From: Methyloversatilis sp.
GTDB taxonomy: Bacteria; Pseudomonadota; Gammaproteobacteria; Burkholderiales; Rhodocyclaceae
Reading direction: 5' to 3'
Length of the DNA stretch: 37,210 bases
Assembly (NCBI RefSeq): GCF_030698125.1
Contig: NZ_JAUYNV010000020.1
Coordinates: forward strand, 1 to 37,210
Part shown: positions 18,789-28,985 of the stretch, piece by piece
How positions within the stretch are numbered: position 1 is the stretch's first letter
How the letters are laid out: each line of letters starts with the position of its first letter
Program-made: the position numbers and the translations under genes
The notes under the pieces: model-generated
What the model was told of the DNA's origin: nothing
What the model saw: the letters and a program-made list of their open reading frames with translations, nothing else
Database searches by the model: none

Positions 18789-20034
18789 AATCCGCAACTA
18801 CACGATGAACTTCGGGCCGCAGCATCCGGCGGCCCACGGTGTGCTGCGCCTGGTGCTCGAACTCGACGGCGAAGTCGTGCAGCGCGCCGATCCGCACATC
18901 GGACTGTTGCATCGCGGAACCGAAAAGCTGGCCGAAACGCGCACCTGGATCCAGAGCGTGCCGTACATGGACCGGCTCGACTACGTGTCGATGATGTGCA
19001 ACGAGCATGCCTACTGCATGGCGATCGAGAAGCTGCTGCAGATCGAAGTGCCGGAACGTGCGCAGTACATCCGCGTCATGTTCGATGAAGTCACTCGCAT
19101 CCTGAACCACCTGCTGTGGCTGGGCGCGCATGCGCTCGACGTCGGTGCAATGACGGTGTTCCTGTATGCGTTCCGCGAGCGCGAAGACCTGATGGACGCC
19201 TACGAGGCCGTGTCCGGCGCGCGTCTGCATGCCGCCTACTACCGGCCGGGCGGTGTCTATCGCGACCTGCCGGATTCGATGCCGAAGTACGAGCTGAACA
19301 AGTTCAAGAATGCCGATGCCATCAAGCGGCTGAACGAGAACCGCAGCGGTTCGATGCTCGATTTCCTGCAGGATTTCACCGACCGCTTCCCGCGCTACGT
19401 CGATGAGTACGAAACGCTGCTCACCGACAACCGCATCTGGAAGCAGCGCCTGGTCGACATCGGCATCGTGACGCCTGAACGCGCCAAGGCGCTCGGCTTC
19501 ACCGGCCCGATGCTGCGCGGTTCGGGCATCGCCTGGGATCTGCGCAAGAAGCAGCCGTATGAAGTGTATGACCGCATGGATTTCGACATCCCGATCGGCA
19601 CCAATGGCGACAGCTACGACCGCTACCTGGTGCGCATCGAGGAAATGCGCCAGTCGAACCGCATCATCCGTCAGTGCATCGACTGGCTGCGCGTCAATCC
19701 CGGCCCGGTCATCACCGACAACCACAAGGTGGCGCCGCCGTCGCGCGAAGCGATGAAGGGCAATATGGAAGAGCTGATCCACCACTTCAAGTTGTTCACC
19801 GAAGGCATCCATGTGCCGGAAGGCGAATGCTATGCGGCGGTGGAACACCCGAAGGGCGAGTTCGGTATCTATGCGGTGTCCGACGGCGCGAACAAGCCTT
19901 ACCGGCTGAAGATTCGCGCCCCCGGCTTCGCGCATCTGGCAGCGATGGACGAAATGTCGCGCGGCCACATGATTTCCGACGTGGTCGCCATCATCGGCAC
20001 GATGGATATCGTGTTCGGCGAGATCGACCGGTAA
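18781..20034 (+). CDS. nuoD: NADH-quinone oxidoreductase subunit D
   Basis: 49 kDa subunit forming the quinone pocket with NuoB. The 417-residue protein opens with the invariant [22 protein letters not shown], has [15 protein letters not shown] and ends with the conserved [18 protein letters not shown]. It descends from the NiFe-hydrogenase large subunit but lacks the nickel cysteines, as expected. ATG lies inside the end of nuoC. Confidence 0.98.
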   Translation: MAEIRNYTMNFGPQHPAAHGVLRLVLELDGEVVQRADPHIGLLHRGTEKLAETRTWIQSVPYMDRLDYVSMMCNEHAYCMAIEKLLQIEVPERAQYIRVMFDEVTRILNHLLWLGAHALDVGAMTVFLYAFREREDLMDAYEAVSGARLHAAYYRPGGVYRDLPDSMPKYELNKFKNADAIKRLNENRSGSMLDFLQDFTDRFPRYVDEYETLLTDNRIWKQRLVDIGIVTPERAKALGFTGPMLRGSGIAWDLRKKQPYEVYDRMDFDIPIGTNGDSYDRYLVRIEEMRQSNRIIRQCIDWLRVNPGPVITDNHKVAPPSREAMKGNMEELIHHFKLFTEGIHVPEGECYAAVEHPKGEFGIYAVSDGANKPYRLKIRAPGFAHLAAMDEMSRGHMISDVVAIIGTMDIVFGEIDR

Positions 20035-20052
20035 GAGATCGATGAGTGATCG

Positions 20053-20550
20053 ATGAACATGGACAGAATGACTTTCACGCTGACTGAAGCGTCGTGCGCG
20101 GCGATTGACCGCGAAGTCGCGAAGTACCCCGAAGGCCAGGCCATTTCGGCCGTCATGGCCGGCCTGCGCATTGCGCAGGAACAGAACGGCTGGCTGTCGC
20201 CGGACGCGATCGAAGCGGTGGCGCAGCATCTGCGCATCCCGCCGATGGCGGCTATGGAAGTGGCGACCTTCTACAACATGTATGACGTGAAGCCGGTCGG
20301 CCGCTGGAAGGTCACCGTCTGCACCAATCTGCCCTGTGCGCTGTCGGGCGGCGAGCAGGCGGCCGAATACGTGAAGGAAAAGCTCGGCATCGGTTTCAAC
20401 GAAACCACGCCTGATGGCCGTTTCACGCTGAAGGAAGGCGAGTGCATGGGCGTCTGTGGTGACGCCCCGGCCATCATCGTCAACAACACGCGCCTGTGCA
20501 GCTGGATGACCCGCGAACGCATCGACGCCCTGCTGGACGAACTCGAATGA
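20053..20550 (+). CDS. nuoE: NADH-quinone oxidoreductase subunit E (cluster N1a)
   Basis: 24 kDa peripheral subunit with a thioredoxin-fold 2Fe-2S domain. Ligands are Cys90, Cys95, Cys131 and Cys135 ([11 protein letters not shown] and [10 protein letters not shown]). Length is 165. ATG 20053 is used; ATGs at 20059 and 20068 would only shorten the N-terminus. The gene ends in an ATGA overlap with nuoF. Confidence 0.97.
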   Translation: MNMDRMTFTLTEASCAAIDREVAKYPEGQAISAVMAGLRIAQEQNGWLSPDAIEAVAQHLRIPPMAAMEVATFYNMYDVKPVGRWKVTVCTNLPCALSGGEQAAEYVKEKLGIGFNETTPDGRFTLKEGECMGVCGDAPAIIVNNTRLCSWMTRERIDALLDELE

Positions 20551-21881
20551 ATGCCGCGACTGAACTGCCCGTGATCCTGCTTGCAGGGCTGGATGGCGAC
20601 CGGACCTGGGGCCTGGCCGACTACGTCAAGCGCGGTGGTTACGCCGCCCTGCGCAAGATCCTCGAAACCGGCATGACGCAGGAACAGGTCATTGCAGAGG
20701 TCAAGAAATCCGACCTGCGCGGCCGCGGTGGCGCAGGTTTCCCGACCGGCCTGAAGTGGAGCTTCATGCCGCGCCAGTTCCCGATGGACAAATACGTCGT
20801 GTGCAATTCCGACGAAGGCGAACCGGGCACGTTCAAGGACCGCGACCTGCTGCGCTACAACCCGCACATGGTCATCGAAGGGATGATCATCGCCGGTTAC
20901 GCAATGGGTTGCAGCCGTGGCTACAACTACATCCACGGCGAAATCTGGTCGTTGTATACACGCTTCGAAGAGGCGCTGGCCGAAGCGCGTGCCGCAGGTT
21001 TTCTCGGCCGGAACATCATGGGCAAGGGCTTCGATTTCGAGCTGTTCGCCCACCATGGCTGGGGTGCCTACATCTGCGGCGAAGAAACCGCGCTGCTCGA
21101 ATCGATCGAAGGCAAGAAGGGCCAGCCGCGCTTCAAGCCGCCGTTTCCGGCCAGTCACGGCCTGTACGGCAAGCCGACGACGATCAACAACACCGAAACC
21201 TTCGCGGCCATTCCGTGGATCATCGCCAATGGCGGCGACCGGTTCCTCGCGCTGGGCAAGCCGAACAACGGCGGCACCAAGATCTTCTCGGTATCCGGCC
21301 ACGTCAATCGCCCGGGTGTGTACGAAATTCCGCTCGGCACGCCGTTCGCCACATTGCTCGACATGTGCGGCGGCATGCGCGGCGGGCGCAAGCTCAAGGC
21401 GGTCATTCCGGGCGGCTCGTCGGCACCGGTGCTGCCGGCCGACGTCATGATGGACTGCACGATGGACTATGACGCCATCGCCAAGGCCGGTTCGATGCTG
21501 GGCTCCGGTGCGGTCATCGTGATCGACGAAAGCGCCTGCATGGTGAAGTCGCTCGAGCGTCTGTCATATTTTTATTTCGAGGAATCGTGCGGCCAATGCA
21601 CGCCATGCCGCGAAGGTACCGGCTGGCTGTACCGCATGGTGCATCGCATCGAGCACGGTCAGGGACGTCCGGACGACCTCGATGTACTCGACAACGTCGC
21701 CACCAATATCGCCGGCCGCACCATCTGTGCGCTGGGCGACGCGGCGGCGCTGCCGGTCAAGAGCTTCATCAAGCATTTCCGCTCCGAGTTCGAATATCAC
21801 ATCGAACACAAGCGTTGCCTCGTCCCGGTCGACGTGCAGCGCGAAGGCAGCCGTATCTACGTGGACCACGCAGCATGCTAG
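20547..21881 (+). CDS. nuoF: NADH-quinone oxidoreductase subunit F (NADH- and FMN-binding)
   Basis: 51 kDa subunit where NADH is oxidised by FMN. The 444-residue protein has the glycine-rich loop [13 protein letters not shown] (59-71), the acidic [18 protein letters not shown], and the N3 4Fe-4S ligands Cys348, Cys351, Cys354 ([12 protein letters not shown]) and Cys394 (RTICALGD). The start at 20547 shares ATGA with the nuoE stop; an upstream in-frame start (20496) would add nuoE-overlapping residues and is rejected. It overlaps nuoG by 7 bases. Confidence 0.98.
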   Translation: MNAATELPVILLAGLDGDRTWGLADYVKRGGYAALRKILETGMTQEQVIAEVKKSDLRGRGGAGFPTGLKWSFMPRQFPMDKYVVCNSDEGEPGTFKDRDLLRYNPHMVIEGMIIAGYAMGCSRGYNYIHGEIWSLYTRFEEALAEARAAGFLGRNIMGKGFDFELFAHHGWGAYICGEETALLESIEGKKGQPRFKPPFPASHGLYGKPTTINNTETFAAIPWIIANGGDRFLALGKPNNGGTKIFSVSGHVNRPGVYEIPLGTPFATLLDMCGGMRGGRKLKAVIPGGSSAPVLPADVMMDCTMDYDAIAKAGSMLGSGAVIVIDESACMVKSLERLSYFYFEESCGQCTPCREGTGWLYRMVHRIEHGQGRPDDLDVLDNVATNIAGRTICALGDAAALPVKSFIKHFRSEFEYHIEHKRCLVPVDVQREGSRIYVDHAAC

Positions 21882-24202
21882 AGATCGAAATCGACGGCCA
21901 GAAGCTGGAAGTGCCGGACGGCAGTACGGTGATGGACGCCGCCAACCGTCTGGGCGTACACATCCCGCATTTCTGCTATCACAAGAAGCTGTCCATCGCC
22001 GCCAATTGCCGCATGTGTCTGGTGCAGGTCGAACGCGCGCCCAAGCCGCTGCCGGCGTGTGCCACGCCGGTCACCAATGGCATGAAGGTGCAGACGCATT
22101 CGGATCAGGCCATCACCGCGCAGAAGGGCGTGATGGAATTCCTGCTGATCAACCACCCGCTCGATTGCCCGATCTGCGATCAGGGCGGCGAGTGTCAGCT
22201 GCAGGATCTGGCGGTGGGCTACGGCGCATCGACGTCGCGCTATCAGGAAGAAAAGCGCGTCGTGTTCAACAAGAATCTCGGCCCGCTCATTTCGACCGAC
22301 ATGACGCGCTGCATCCATTGCACGCGCTGTGTTCGTTTCGGTCAGGAAATCGCCGGTGTCATGGAACTGGGCATGGTGAATCGCGGCGAGCATTCGGAAA
22401 TCATGGCCTTCGTCGGCCACACCGTCGATTCCGAACTGTCCGGCAATATGATCGATCTGTGCCCGGTCGGCGCGCTGACCTCCAAGCCGTTCCGCTACTC
22501 CGCCCGCACCTGGGAGCTGTCCCGTCGCAAGACCGTGAGTCCGCATGACAGCCTCGGCACCAATCTGGTGGTGCAGGTCAAGCACGACCAGGTCATGCGC
22601 GTGCTGCCGCTTGAGAATGAAGAGGTCAATGAGTGCTGGATTTCCGATCGTGACCGCTTCTCGTATGAAGCGCTGAACGGCGATCAGCGCCTGACCAAGC
22701 CGATGATCAAGCAGGACGGTCAGTGGCTGGAAGTCGACTGGCAGACGGCACTCGAATACGTCGCCAATGGCCTGCGCCGCGTGGCGCGTGACCACGGCGC
22801 TGACAAGATCGGCGTGCTCGCGGCGCCGTATTCGACCACCGAAGAGCTTTATCTCGCGGGCCAGCTGGCACGCGGGCTGGGTGGCAACATCGATCACCGC
22901 CTGCGCCAGAGTGACTTTTCGCTCGACGGCAAGCTGTCCGGCGCACCTTGGCTGGGCATGAAGATCGCCGACGTGTCGAAGCTCGAAGCGGCTCTGGTGG
23001 TCGGCAGCTTCCTGCGCAAGGACCATCCGCTGATCGCCCAGCGCCTGCGTCAGGCGGCACGCCACGGCACCCGGGTCAGCGCACTTGGGGTTGATGGCAG
23101 CAACTGGTTGATGACGCTGCACGAACGCATCACCGTTGCGCCGGCAGCGATAGCGGCCGAACTGGCAGCGCTGGTGCGCGCTGCAGCGCAGATCCGCAGC
23201 ATCGCCGTGCCTGCAGGCGTCGACGCCGGTCCGGTGTCGGATGCCGGGCTGCGCATTGCGCAGAGCCTCATCGATGAAGGCGAGGGTGGTCGCGCGATTT
23301 TCCTCGGCTCGGTCGTGCAACAGGCGACCAACGCCGCCGAATTGCATGCACTGGCGCAGACACTGGCCGATATCACCGGCGCACGGTTCGGCTATCTGGT
23401 CGAGGCGGCCAACAGTGTGGGCGCGCAGGTGGTGGGGGCACAGTCGGGCCTCAATGCGCACGACATGTTGGCGGCCGGTTTGCACGCCGTGGTTCTACTC
23501 AATACCGAACCGGAGCTCGATTCGGCGAATCCGCCCGCCGCACTTGCCGCGCTGACGGTAGCCGATACGGTAATCGTGATGTCGCCGTTCAAGACGGGTC
23601 TGGATTACGCCGACTGCCTGCTGCCGATTTCGCCCTTCACCGAAACGTCCGGCACCTACGTGAGTTGCGAAGGCCGCATCCAGAGCTTCCATGCTGTCGT
23701 GCGCCCCAGGGGCGATACGCGTCCGGCGTGGAAGGTGCTGCGTGTGCTCGGCAGCCTGCTCGAATTGCCGGGCTTTGACTTCGATACGTCGGAAGCCGTG
23801 CGTGACAAGGCGCTGTCCGGTGCAAGCGGCTGGCTGCCCGATGCGGCACTGGGCAATGTGGCGACCGGCGTCAGTCTGACCGGCGCCCAGGCGGCGACCG
23901 GGCTGCAGCGCGTTGCCGACTTCCCGATCTACCGCACTGACGCCACGGTCCGTCGTGCGCCCGCACTGGCCGCCGCGCGCGACTCGGCGGCGCCGGTTGC
24001 CCGCATGCACAGCGCAACGGCTGCGCAGTTCGGTCTGGTGGCCGGAAAGCGGGTCCGCCTGCGCGGAGCGGCATCGTCCTGCGAACTGGATCTGGCACTC
24101 GATGACACGGTGCCAGCGGATTGTGTCCGCGTCGCGGCCGGCTGGCCGCAGACGGCAACACTGGGCAGCCTGACCGGCACCCTGACAGCGGAGGCGGTGT
24201 AA
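21875..24202 (+). CDS. nuoG: NADH-quinone oxidoreductase subunit G
   Basis: 75 kDa subunit carrying an electron-transfer chain. The N-terminal ferredoxin-like 2Fe-2S uses Cys34, Cys45, Cys48 and Cys62. His94/Cys98/Cys101/Cys107 form the His-ligated 4Fe-4S cluster. Cys146/149/152/196 form a further 4Fe-4S cluster. The C-terminal part is the molybdopterin-oxidoreductase-like domain without cofactor (from about residue 220). I see no extra Cys motif for the N7 cluster found in E. coli NuoG. Length is 775. The true start is ATG 21875; an in-frame open stretch from 21587 is only nuoF in another frame. Confidence 0.97.
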   Translation: MLEIEIDGQKLEVPDGSTVMDAANRLGVHIPHFCYHKKLSIAANCRMCLVQVERAPKPLPACATPVTNGMKVQTHSDQAITAQKGVMEFLLINHPLDCPICDQGGECQLQDLAVGYGASTSRYQEEKRVVFNKNLGPLISTDMTRCIHCTRCVRFGQEIAGVMELGMVNRGEHSEIMAFVGHTVDSELSGNMIDLCPVGALTSKPFRYSARTWELSRRKTVSPHDSLGTNLVVQVKHDQVMRVLPLENEEVNECWISDRDRFSYEALNGDQRLTKPMIKQDGQWLEVDWQTALEYVANGLRRVARDHGADKIGVLAAPYSTTEELYLAGQLARGLGGNIDHRLRQSDFSLDGKLSGAPWLGMKIADVSKLEAALVVGSFLRKDHPLIAQRLRQAARHGTRVSALGVDGSNWLMTLHERITVAPAAIAAELAALVRAAAQIRSIAVPAGVDAGPVSDAGLRIAQSLIDEGEGGRAIFLGSVVQQATNAAELHALAQTLADITGARFGYLVEAANSVGAQVVGAQSGLNAHDMLAAGLHAVVLLNTEPELDSANPPAALAALTVADTVIVMSPFKTGLDYADCLLPISPFTETSGTYVSCEGRIQSFHAVVRPRGDTRPAWKVLRVLGSLLELPGFDFDTSEAVRDKALSGASGWLPDAALGNVATGVSLTGAQAATGLQRVADFPIYRTDATVRRAPALAAARDSAAPVARMHSATAAQFGLVAGKRVRLRGAASSCELDLALDDTVPADCVRVAAGWPQTATLGSLTGTLTAEAV

Positions 24203-25269
24203 TGGATGCGCTGCTGCAACCCGTGCAGGACCTGCTCGGCGCCGCCTGGCTGCCGGTATGGACCGTGGTCAAGATCTTCGCGATCATCCTGCCGCTGCTT
24301 GGCTGCGTCGCCTACCTGACGCTCGCCGAGCGCAAGATCATCGGCTGGATGCAGGTGCGCAACGGCCCGAACCGCGTCACCTTCTTCGGCATCAAGTTTC
24401 TCGGCGGTCTGGCGCAGCCCATCGCCGACGGCCTGAAGCTGCTGTTCAAGGAAATCGTGCTGCCGTCGGCGTCGAGCAAGATGCTGTTCGTGCTGGCGCC
24501 GGTGCTCGCCCTTGCACCGTCGCTGGCCGCCTGGGCGGTGATTCCGTTCAGCGAAGGCATGGTGCTGGCCGACATCAATGCCGGCCTGCTGTACATCATG
24601 GCCATCACGTCGATGGGCGTGTATGGCGTCATCATCGCCGGCTGGGCGTCGAATTCGAAGTACGCCTTCCTCGGCAGCCTGCGTTCCGCTGCACAGATCG
24701 TCAGCTACGAAATCGCGATGGGCTTCGCCCTGGTGACCGTGCTGATGGTGTCGCAGAGCCTGAACCTGTCCGACATCGTGCGCGGGCAGGGCGAGGGCAT
24801 GTTCGCGAACATGGGTGTCGGCGTGCTGTCGTGGAACTGGCTGCCGCTGCTGCCGATGTTCGTCGTGTATTTCATCGCCGGCGTGGCGGAAACGAATCGC
24901 TCACCGTTCGACGTCGTCGAAGGCGAGTCGGAAATCGTGGCCGGTCACATGATCGAATATTCGGGCATGGCGTTCGCGCTGTTCTTCCTGGCCGAATACG
25001 CGAACATGATCCTGATCGCCTGCCTCACGTCGATCATGTTTCTCGGTGGCTGGCTGTCGCCGGTGGGTTTCCTGCCTGACGGCTTCTTCTGGCTCGCCGC
25101 CAAGACTTCGTTCTGCCTGTTCTTCTTCCTGTGGCTGCGTGCGACCTTTCCGCGCTATCGCTACGACCAGATCATGCGTCTGGGCTGGAAGGTGTTCATT
25201 CCCGTCACCATCGTGTGGCTCGTGTTCATCGGCGGCTGGATGATGTCTCCGCTGTCGATCTGGAAGTGA
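24202..25269 (+). CDS. nuoH: NADH-quinone oxidoreductase subunit H
   Basis: Membrane subunit linking the quinone site to the proton channels. The 355-residue protein has about eight membrane helices. Family signatures are [18 protein letters not shown] and [26 protein letters not shown], rich in the acidic residues of the E-channel. The start overlaps the nuoG stop by one base (TAATG), so translation is coupled. Confidence 0.97.
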   Translation: MDALLQPVQDLLGAAWLPVWTVVKIFAIILPLLGCVAYLTLAERKIIGWMQVRNGPNRVTFFGIKFLGGLAQPIADGLKLLFKEIVLPSASSKMLFVLAPVLALAPSLAAWAVIPFSEGMVLADINAGLLYIMAITSMGVYGVIIAGWASNSKYAFLGSLRSAAQIVSYEIAMGFALVTVLMVSQSLNLSDIVRGQGEGMFANMGVGVLSWNWLPLLPMFVVYFIAGVAETNRSPFDVVEGESEIVAGHMIEYSGMAFALFFLAEYANMILIACLTSIMFLGGWLSPVGFLPDGFFWLAAKTSFCLFFFLWLRATFPRYRYDQIMRLGWKVFIPVTIVWLVFIGGWMMSPLSIWK

Positions 25270-25279
25270 AGGACGCGTC

Positions 25280-25768
25280 ATGGGATCGATGAAAGACATG
25301 TTTGGCGGTCTGATGCTGACCGAACTGCTGAAAGGCATGGCACTGACCGGCCGTCACCTGTTCGCACGCAAGATCACCATCCAGTTTCCGGAAGAGAAGA
25401 CGCCGCAGTCGCCGCGTTTCCGCGGCCTGCACGCGCTGCGCCGCTACCCGAACGGTGAAGAGCGCTGTATCGCCTGCAAACTGTGCGAGGCGGTGTGCCC
25501 GGCGATGGCCATCACGATCGAATCGGACCAGCGCGACGACGGCACGCGTCGGACCACACGCTACGACATCGACCTGACCAAGTGCATCTTCTGCGGCTTC
25601 TGCGAAGAAGCCTGTCCGGTCGACGCCATCGTCGAAACGCGCGTGCTCGAATACCACGGCGAGAAGCGCGGCGACCTGTACTACACCAAGCAGATGCTGC
25701 TCGCGGTCGGTGACCGCTATGAAGGCCAGATCGCCAGCGACAGGGAAGCGGACTCGAAGTACCGCTGA
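25280..25768 (+). CDS. nuoI: NADH-quinone oxidoreductase subunit I (two 4Fe-4S)
   Basis: TYKY subunit with two 4Fe-4S clusters (N6a, N6b) feeding electrons to N2. Two ferredoxin motifs are present: Cys63/66/69/73 ([12 protein letters not shown]) and Cys102/105/108/112 ([12 protein letters not shown]). Length is 162. AAGGA (25268-25272) lies 7 nt before the ATG. A GC-rich hairpin separates it from nuoJ. Confidence 0.98.
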   Translation: MGSMKDMFGGLMLTELLKGMALTGRHLFARKITIQFPEEKTPQSPRFRGLHALRRYPNGEERCIACKLCEAVCPAMAITIESDQRDDGTRRTTRYDIDLTKCIFCGFCEEACPVDAIVETRVLEYHGEKRGDLYYTKQMLLAVGDRYEGQIASDREADSKYR

Positions 25769-25771
25769 CGG

Positions 25772-25802
25772 GTGCCGGTCCGCGCCAATGCGCGGGCGGT
25801 AC
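25772..25802 (+). other. GC-rich hairpin in the nuoI-nuoJ spacer
   Basis: An inner stem CCGCGC (25780-25785) with GCGCGG (25790-25795), loop CAAT, is extended by GTGCCG (25772-25777) with CGGTAC (25797-25802, one G-T pair). No T run follows. It may be an mRNA processing or stability site inside the operon. Confidence 0.45.
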
Positions 25803-25833
25803 TTCAGGGAACGGACAAGAACGACATATATAG

Positions 25834-26439
25834 ATGATGGATTTCCATACTGCAGTCTTCTACTTTCTCGCCACGATTCTGGTACTGGCGTCGCTGCGCG
25901 TGATCACCGCGCGCAACCCGGTGCACGCGGCGCTCTATCTCGTGCTGGCCTTCTTCACGGCGGGTGGCGTGTGGATGCTGCTGCGCGCCGAGTTTCTCGC
26001 CATCACGCTGGTGCTGGTCTATGTCGGCGCGGTGATGGTGCTGTTCCTGTTCGTCGTGATGATGCTGGACATCAACATCGAGCGTCTGCGCGAAGGCTTC
26101 TGGGCAAATCTGGTGCCCGGCCTGATCGTTGCCGGCCTGATGCTGGCCGAAATGGTGGCCGTGCTCGGTGCGCGCTACTTCTCGGCGGCCGGTGCGCCGG
26201 CGCCGGAAGCACCGGCGGCCGACTACAGCAACACCAAGGAACTGGGCCGCCTGATCTACACCGAGTACGTGTATCCGTTCGAGCTGGCAGCAGTCATCCT
26301 GCTGGTGGCCATCATTGCCGCCATCGCGCTGACGATGCGCAAGCGCAAGGACACCAAGTTCCAGGACCCGGCGAAGCAGATCGCGGTGCGTCGCGAAGAC
26401 CGCGTACGCCTGGTGTCGATGCCGGCCGAAAAAGACTGA
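25834..26439 (+). CDS. nuoJ: NADH-quinone oxidoreductase subunit J
   Basis: Membrane subunit with five predicted helices in 201 residues. The conserved third helix region [19 protein letters not shown] is present. The C-terminal 35 residues are basic and soluble. Two ATGs (25834, 25837) are possible; ribosome-binding sequence is weak. nuoK starts 17 bp after the stop. Confidence 0.95.
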   Translation: MMDFHTAVFYFLATILVLASLRVITARNPVHAALYLVLAFFTAGGVWMLLRAEFLAITLVLVYVGAVMVLFLFVVMMLDINIERLREGFWANLVPGLIVAGLMLAEMVAVLGARYFSAAGAPAPEAPAADYSNTKELGRLIYTEYVYPFELAAVILLVAIIAAIALTMRKRKDTKFQDPAKQIAVRREDRVRLVSMPAEKD

Positions 26440-26456
26440 GACAAGAAGCGCACGAC

Positions 26457-26777
26457 ATGACATCACTGCTCTCCCTATCGCTGTCCCACTTCCTCGTGCT
26501 CGGCGCGCTGCTGTTCGCGATCAGCGTCGTCGGCATCTTCCTGAACCGGAAAAACCTCATCGTGCTGCTGATGGCGATCGAACTGATGCTGCTGGCGGTG
26601 AACATGAATTTCGTCGCCTTCTCGCATTACTTGGGCGACCCGTCCGGCCAGATCTTCGTTTTCTTCATCCTCACCGTAGCCGCCGCGGAATCCGCGATCG
26701 GGCTGGCCATCCTCGTGGTGCTGTTCCGCAACCTGAACACCATCCACGTCGATGATCTCGACAGCCTGAAAGGTTGA
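26457..26777 (+). CDS. nuoK: NADH-quinone oxidoreductase subunit K
   Basis: Small three-helix membrane subunit (106 residues) homologous to MrpC antiporter subunits. The two conserved membrane glutamates are visible: Glu42 in [13 protein letters not shown] and Glu78 in [12 protein letters not shown]. It is about five residues longer than E. coli NuoK at the N-terminus. ATG 26457 is chosen by family alignment; the open frame upstream belongs to nuoJ read in another frame. Confidence 0.96.
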   Translation: MTSLLSLSLSHFLVLGALLFAISVVGIFLNRKNLIVLLMAIELMLLAVNMNFVAFSHYLGDPSGQIFVFFILTVAAAESAIGLAILVVLFRNLNTIHVDDLDSLKG

Positions 26778-26782
26778 GCGAC

Positions 26783-28882
26783 ATGACCTCGATGCAAAAG
26801 CTCTATCTGCTCGTCCCGCTGGCACCGCTGATCGGCGCGATCATCGCCGGCCTGTTCTGCCGCGTCATTCCGCGCTGGGTGGCGCACAGCGTCACCATCC
26901 TCGGCGTCGCCGTGTCGCTGGTCGCGTCGTGGGTCATCTTCCAGGACGTGCAGGCCGGCAACAGCTTCAACGGCGCGCTCTACACCTGGGCGACCAGCGG
27001 ATTCGGCGAAACTGCGCTGACGATGGAAATCGGTTTCCAGATCGACAAGCTCACCGTGATGATGATGCTGGTCGTCAATTTCGTATCGCTGATGGTGCAC
27101 CTCTACACCATCGGCTACATGGCGGAAGACCCCGGCTACAACCGTTTCTTCTCCTACATTTCGCTGTTCACCTTCTCGATGCTGATGCTCGTCATGAGCA
27201 ACAACTTCGTGCAGCTGTTCTTCGGCTGGGAGGCGGTCGGCCTGGTGTCCTATCTGCTGATCGGTTTCTGGTTCAAGCGCCCGACCGCGATCTACGCCAA
27301 CCTGAAGGCCTTCCTGGTCAACCGCGTCGGCGACTTCGGCTTCCTGCTGGGCATCGGCCTGATCGCCGCGTATGCCGGCACGCTCAATTACGCCGAAGTG
27401 TTCGCCAAGCGCGAGGAACTGGTCGCGATGACGGTGGCCGGCACGGACTGGCCGCTGCTGACCGCGGTGTGCATCTGCCTGTTCATCGGCGCGATGGGCA
27501 AGTCGGCCCAGGTGCCGCTGCACGTCTGGCTGCCGGATTCGATGGAAGGTCCGACGCCGATTTCCGCGCTGATCCACGCAGCGACGATGGTGACGGCAGG
27601 CATCTTCATGGTGACCCGCATGTCGCCGCTGTTCGAGCTGTCCGAGACCGCACTGTCCTTCGTGCTGGTGATCGGCGCGACGACGGCGCTGTTCATGGGC
27701 TTCCTCGGCATTATCCAGAACGACATCAAGCGCGTCGTCGCCTACTCGACACTGTCGCAGCTCGGCTACATGACGGTGGCGCTGGGCGTGTCGGCCTACT
27801 CGGCGGCGGTGTTCCACCTGATGACGCACGCCTTCTTCAAGGCGCTGCTGTTCCTCGGCGCCGGCTCGGTCATCATGGGCATGCACCACGATCAGGACAT
27901 GCGCAACATGGGTGGTCTGTGGAAGTACATGCCGATCACCTGGTTCACGTCGCTGCTCGGTTCGCTCGCGCTGATCGGCGTGCCCTTCCTGTCCGGCTTC
28001 TACTCGAAGGATTCGATCATCGAGGCGGTGCATTTCTCGACCATCCCCGGCGCGGGCTACGCCTACTTCTGCGTCGTCGCCGGTGTGTTCGTGACCGCCT
28101 TCTATTCGTTCCGGATGTACTTCCGCGTGTTCCACGGTCCGGAGAATTTCGGCAAGGCGCACCACGACCATCACGATGCACCTGCACACGACGCGAAGGC
28201 GGCTCACGCGGCACACGATGACCACGCCCACGCGGCTCATGGTGACGACCACGCAGTTCATGACGACGACCACGCCGACGAACATCACGGTCTGGCGCCT
28301 GGCGAAAAGCCGCACGAGTCACCCTGGGTGGTGTGGCTGCCGCTCGTGCTGCTGGCGATCCCGTCGGTCGGCATCGGTTTCTGGACGGTGCAGCCCATGC
28401 TGTTCGGTGACTGGTTCGCTGGCGTCGTCGAAGTGCTGCCGCAGCACGACACGCTGGCCGAACTGGGCAAGCATTTCACGACCGCGACCGGCATGGCACT
28501 GCATGGCGTGACCGCGCTGCCGTTCTGGCTGGCGCTGGGTGGCGTGGTGCTGGCCTGGGTCATGTACATCGCGATGCCGTCGCTGCCGGGTCGCGTCGCG
28601 CCGATCTTCCGCCCGATCAACACGCTGCTCGAAAACAAGTACTACTTCGACAAGTTCAACGAAGTGGTGTTTGCCGGCGGCGCGCGTGCGCTCGGCCGTG
28701 GTCTGTGGTCAGCCGGTGATCGCGCAGTGATCGACGGCGTGCTGGTCAATGGGTCGGCTTCGGCCGTCGGCGCGTTTGCGCGCCTGGCGCGCGGTATCCA
28801 GACCGGTTACATCTACCGCTACGCTTTTGCAATGGTGATCGGCGTCTGCCTGTTGCTGCTGTGGAGGCTGGGCTTCAAGTGA
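26783..28882 (+). CDS. nuoL: NADH-quinone oxidoreductase subunit L, with histidine-rich loop
   Basis: Distal antiporter-like proton-pumping subunit with the long lateral helix. In 699 residues it has many membrane segments and the key Glu150 (FFGWEAVGLVSY) and Lys240 (AMGKSAQVPLHVWLPDSMEG). Between two helices (about residues 456-512) sits a soluble loop rich in His, Asp and Ala with about 16 histidines. E. coli NuoL lacks such a loop. Metal binding is a guess. ATG 26783 follows the nuoK stop by 5 bases; ATG 26792 is an alternative. Confidence 0.96.
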   Translation: MTSMQKLYLLVPLAPLIGAIIAGLFCRVIPRWVAHSVTILGVAVSLVASWVIFQDVQAGNSFNGALYTWATSGFGETALTMEIGFQIDKLTVMMMLVVNFVSLMVHLYTIGYMAEDPGYNRFFSYISLFTFSMLMLVMSNNFVQLFFGWEAVGLVSYLLIGFWFKRPTAIYANLKAFLVNRVGDFGFLLGIGLIAAYAGTLNYAEVFAKREELVAMTVAGTDWPLLTAVCICLFIGAMGKSAQVPLHVWLPDSMEGPTPISALIHAATMVTAGIFMVTRMSPLFELSETALSFVLVIGATTALFMGFLGIIQNDIKRVVAYSTLSQLGYMTVALGVSAYSAAVFHLMTHAFFKALLFLGAGSVIMGMHHDQDMRNMGGLWKYMPITWFTSLLGSLALIGVPFLSGFYSKDSIIEAVHFSTIPGAGYAYFCVVAGVFVTAFYSFRMYFRVFHGPENFGKAHHDHHDAPAHDAKAAHAAHDDHAHAAHGDDHAVHDDDHADEHHGLAPGEKPHESPWVVWLPLVLLAIPSVGIGFWTVQPMLFGDWFAGVVEVLPQHDTLAELGKHFTTATGMALHGVTALPFWLALGGVVLAWVMYIAMPSLPGRVAPIFRPINTLLENKYYFDKFNEVVFAGGARALGRGLWSAGDRAVIDGVLVNGSASAVGAFARLARGIQTGYIYRYAFAMVIGVCLLLLWRLGFK

Positions 28883-28985
28883 TGGGGTGCGGGCGGTGCA
28901 GCTGCCGCCTGCTGCGTGTGATTCAAGGGAGTGCTTCTGCACAGCGGGCCGGACCGGTCGTTGAGCAAGCCAGACAAATAAAGAA

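Noticed and set aside
25710-26456. Long ORF frame extending upstream of nuoK
   Set aside because: It overlaps nuoI and nuoJ in another frame; the NuoK family start is at 26457.
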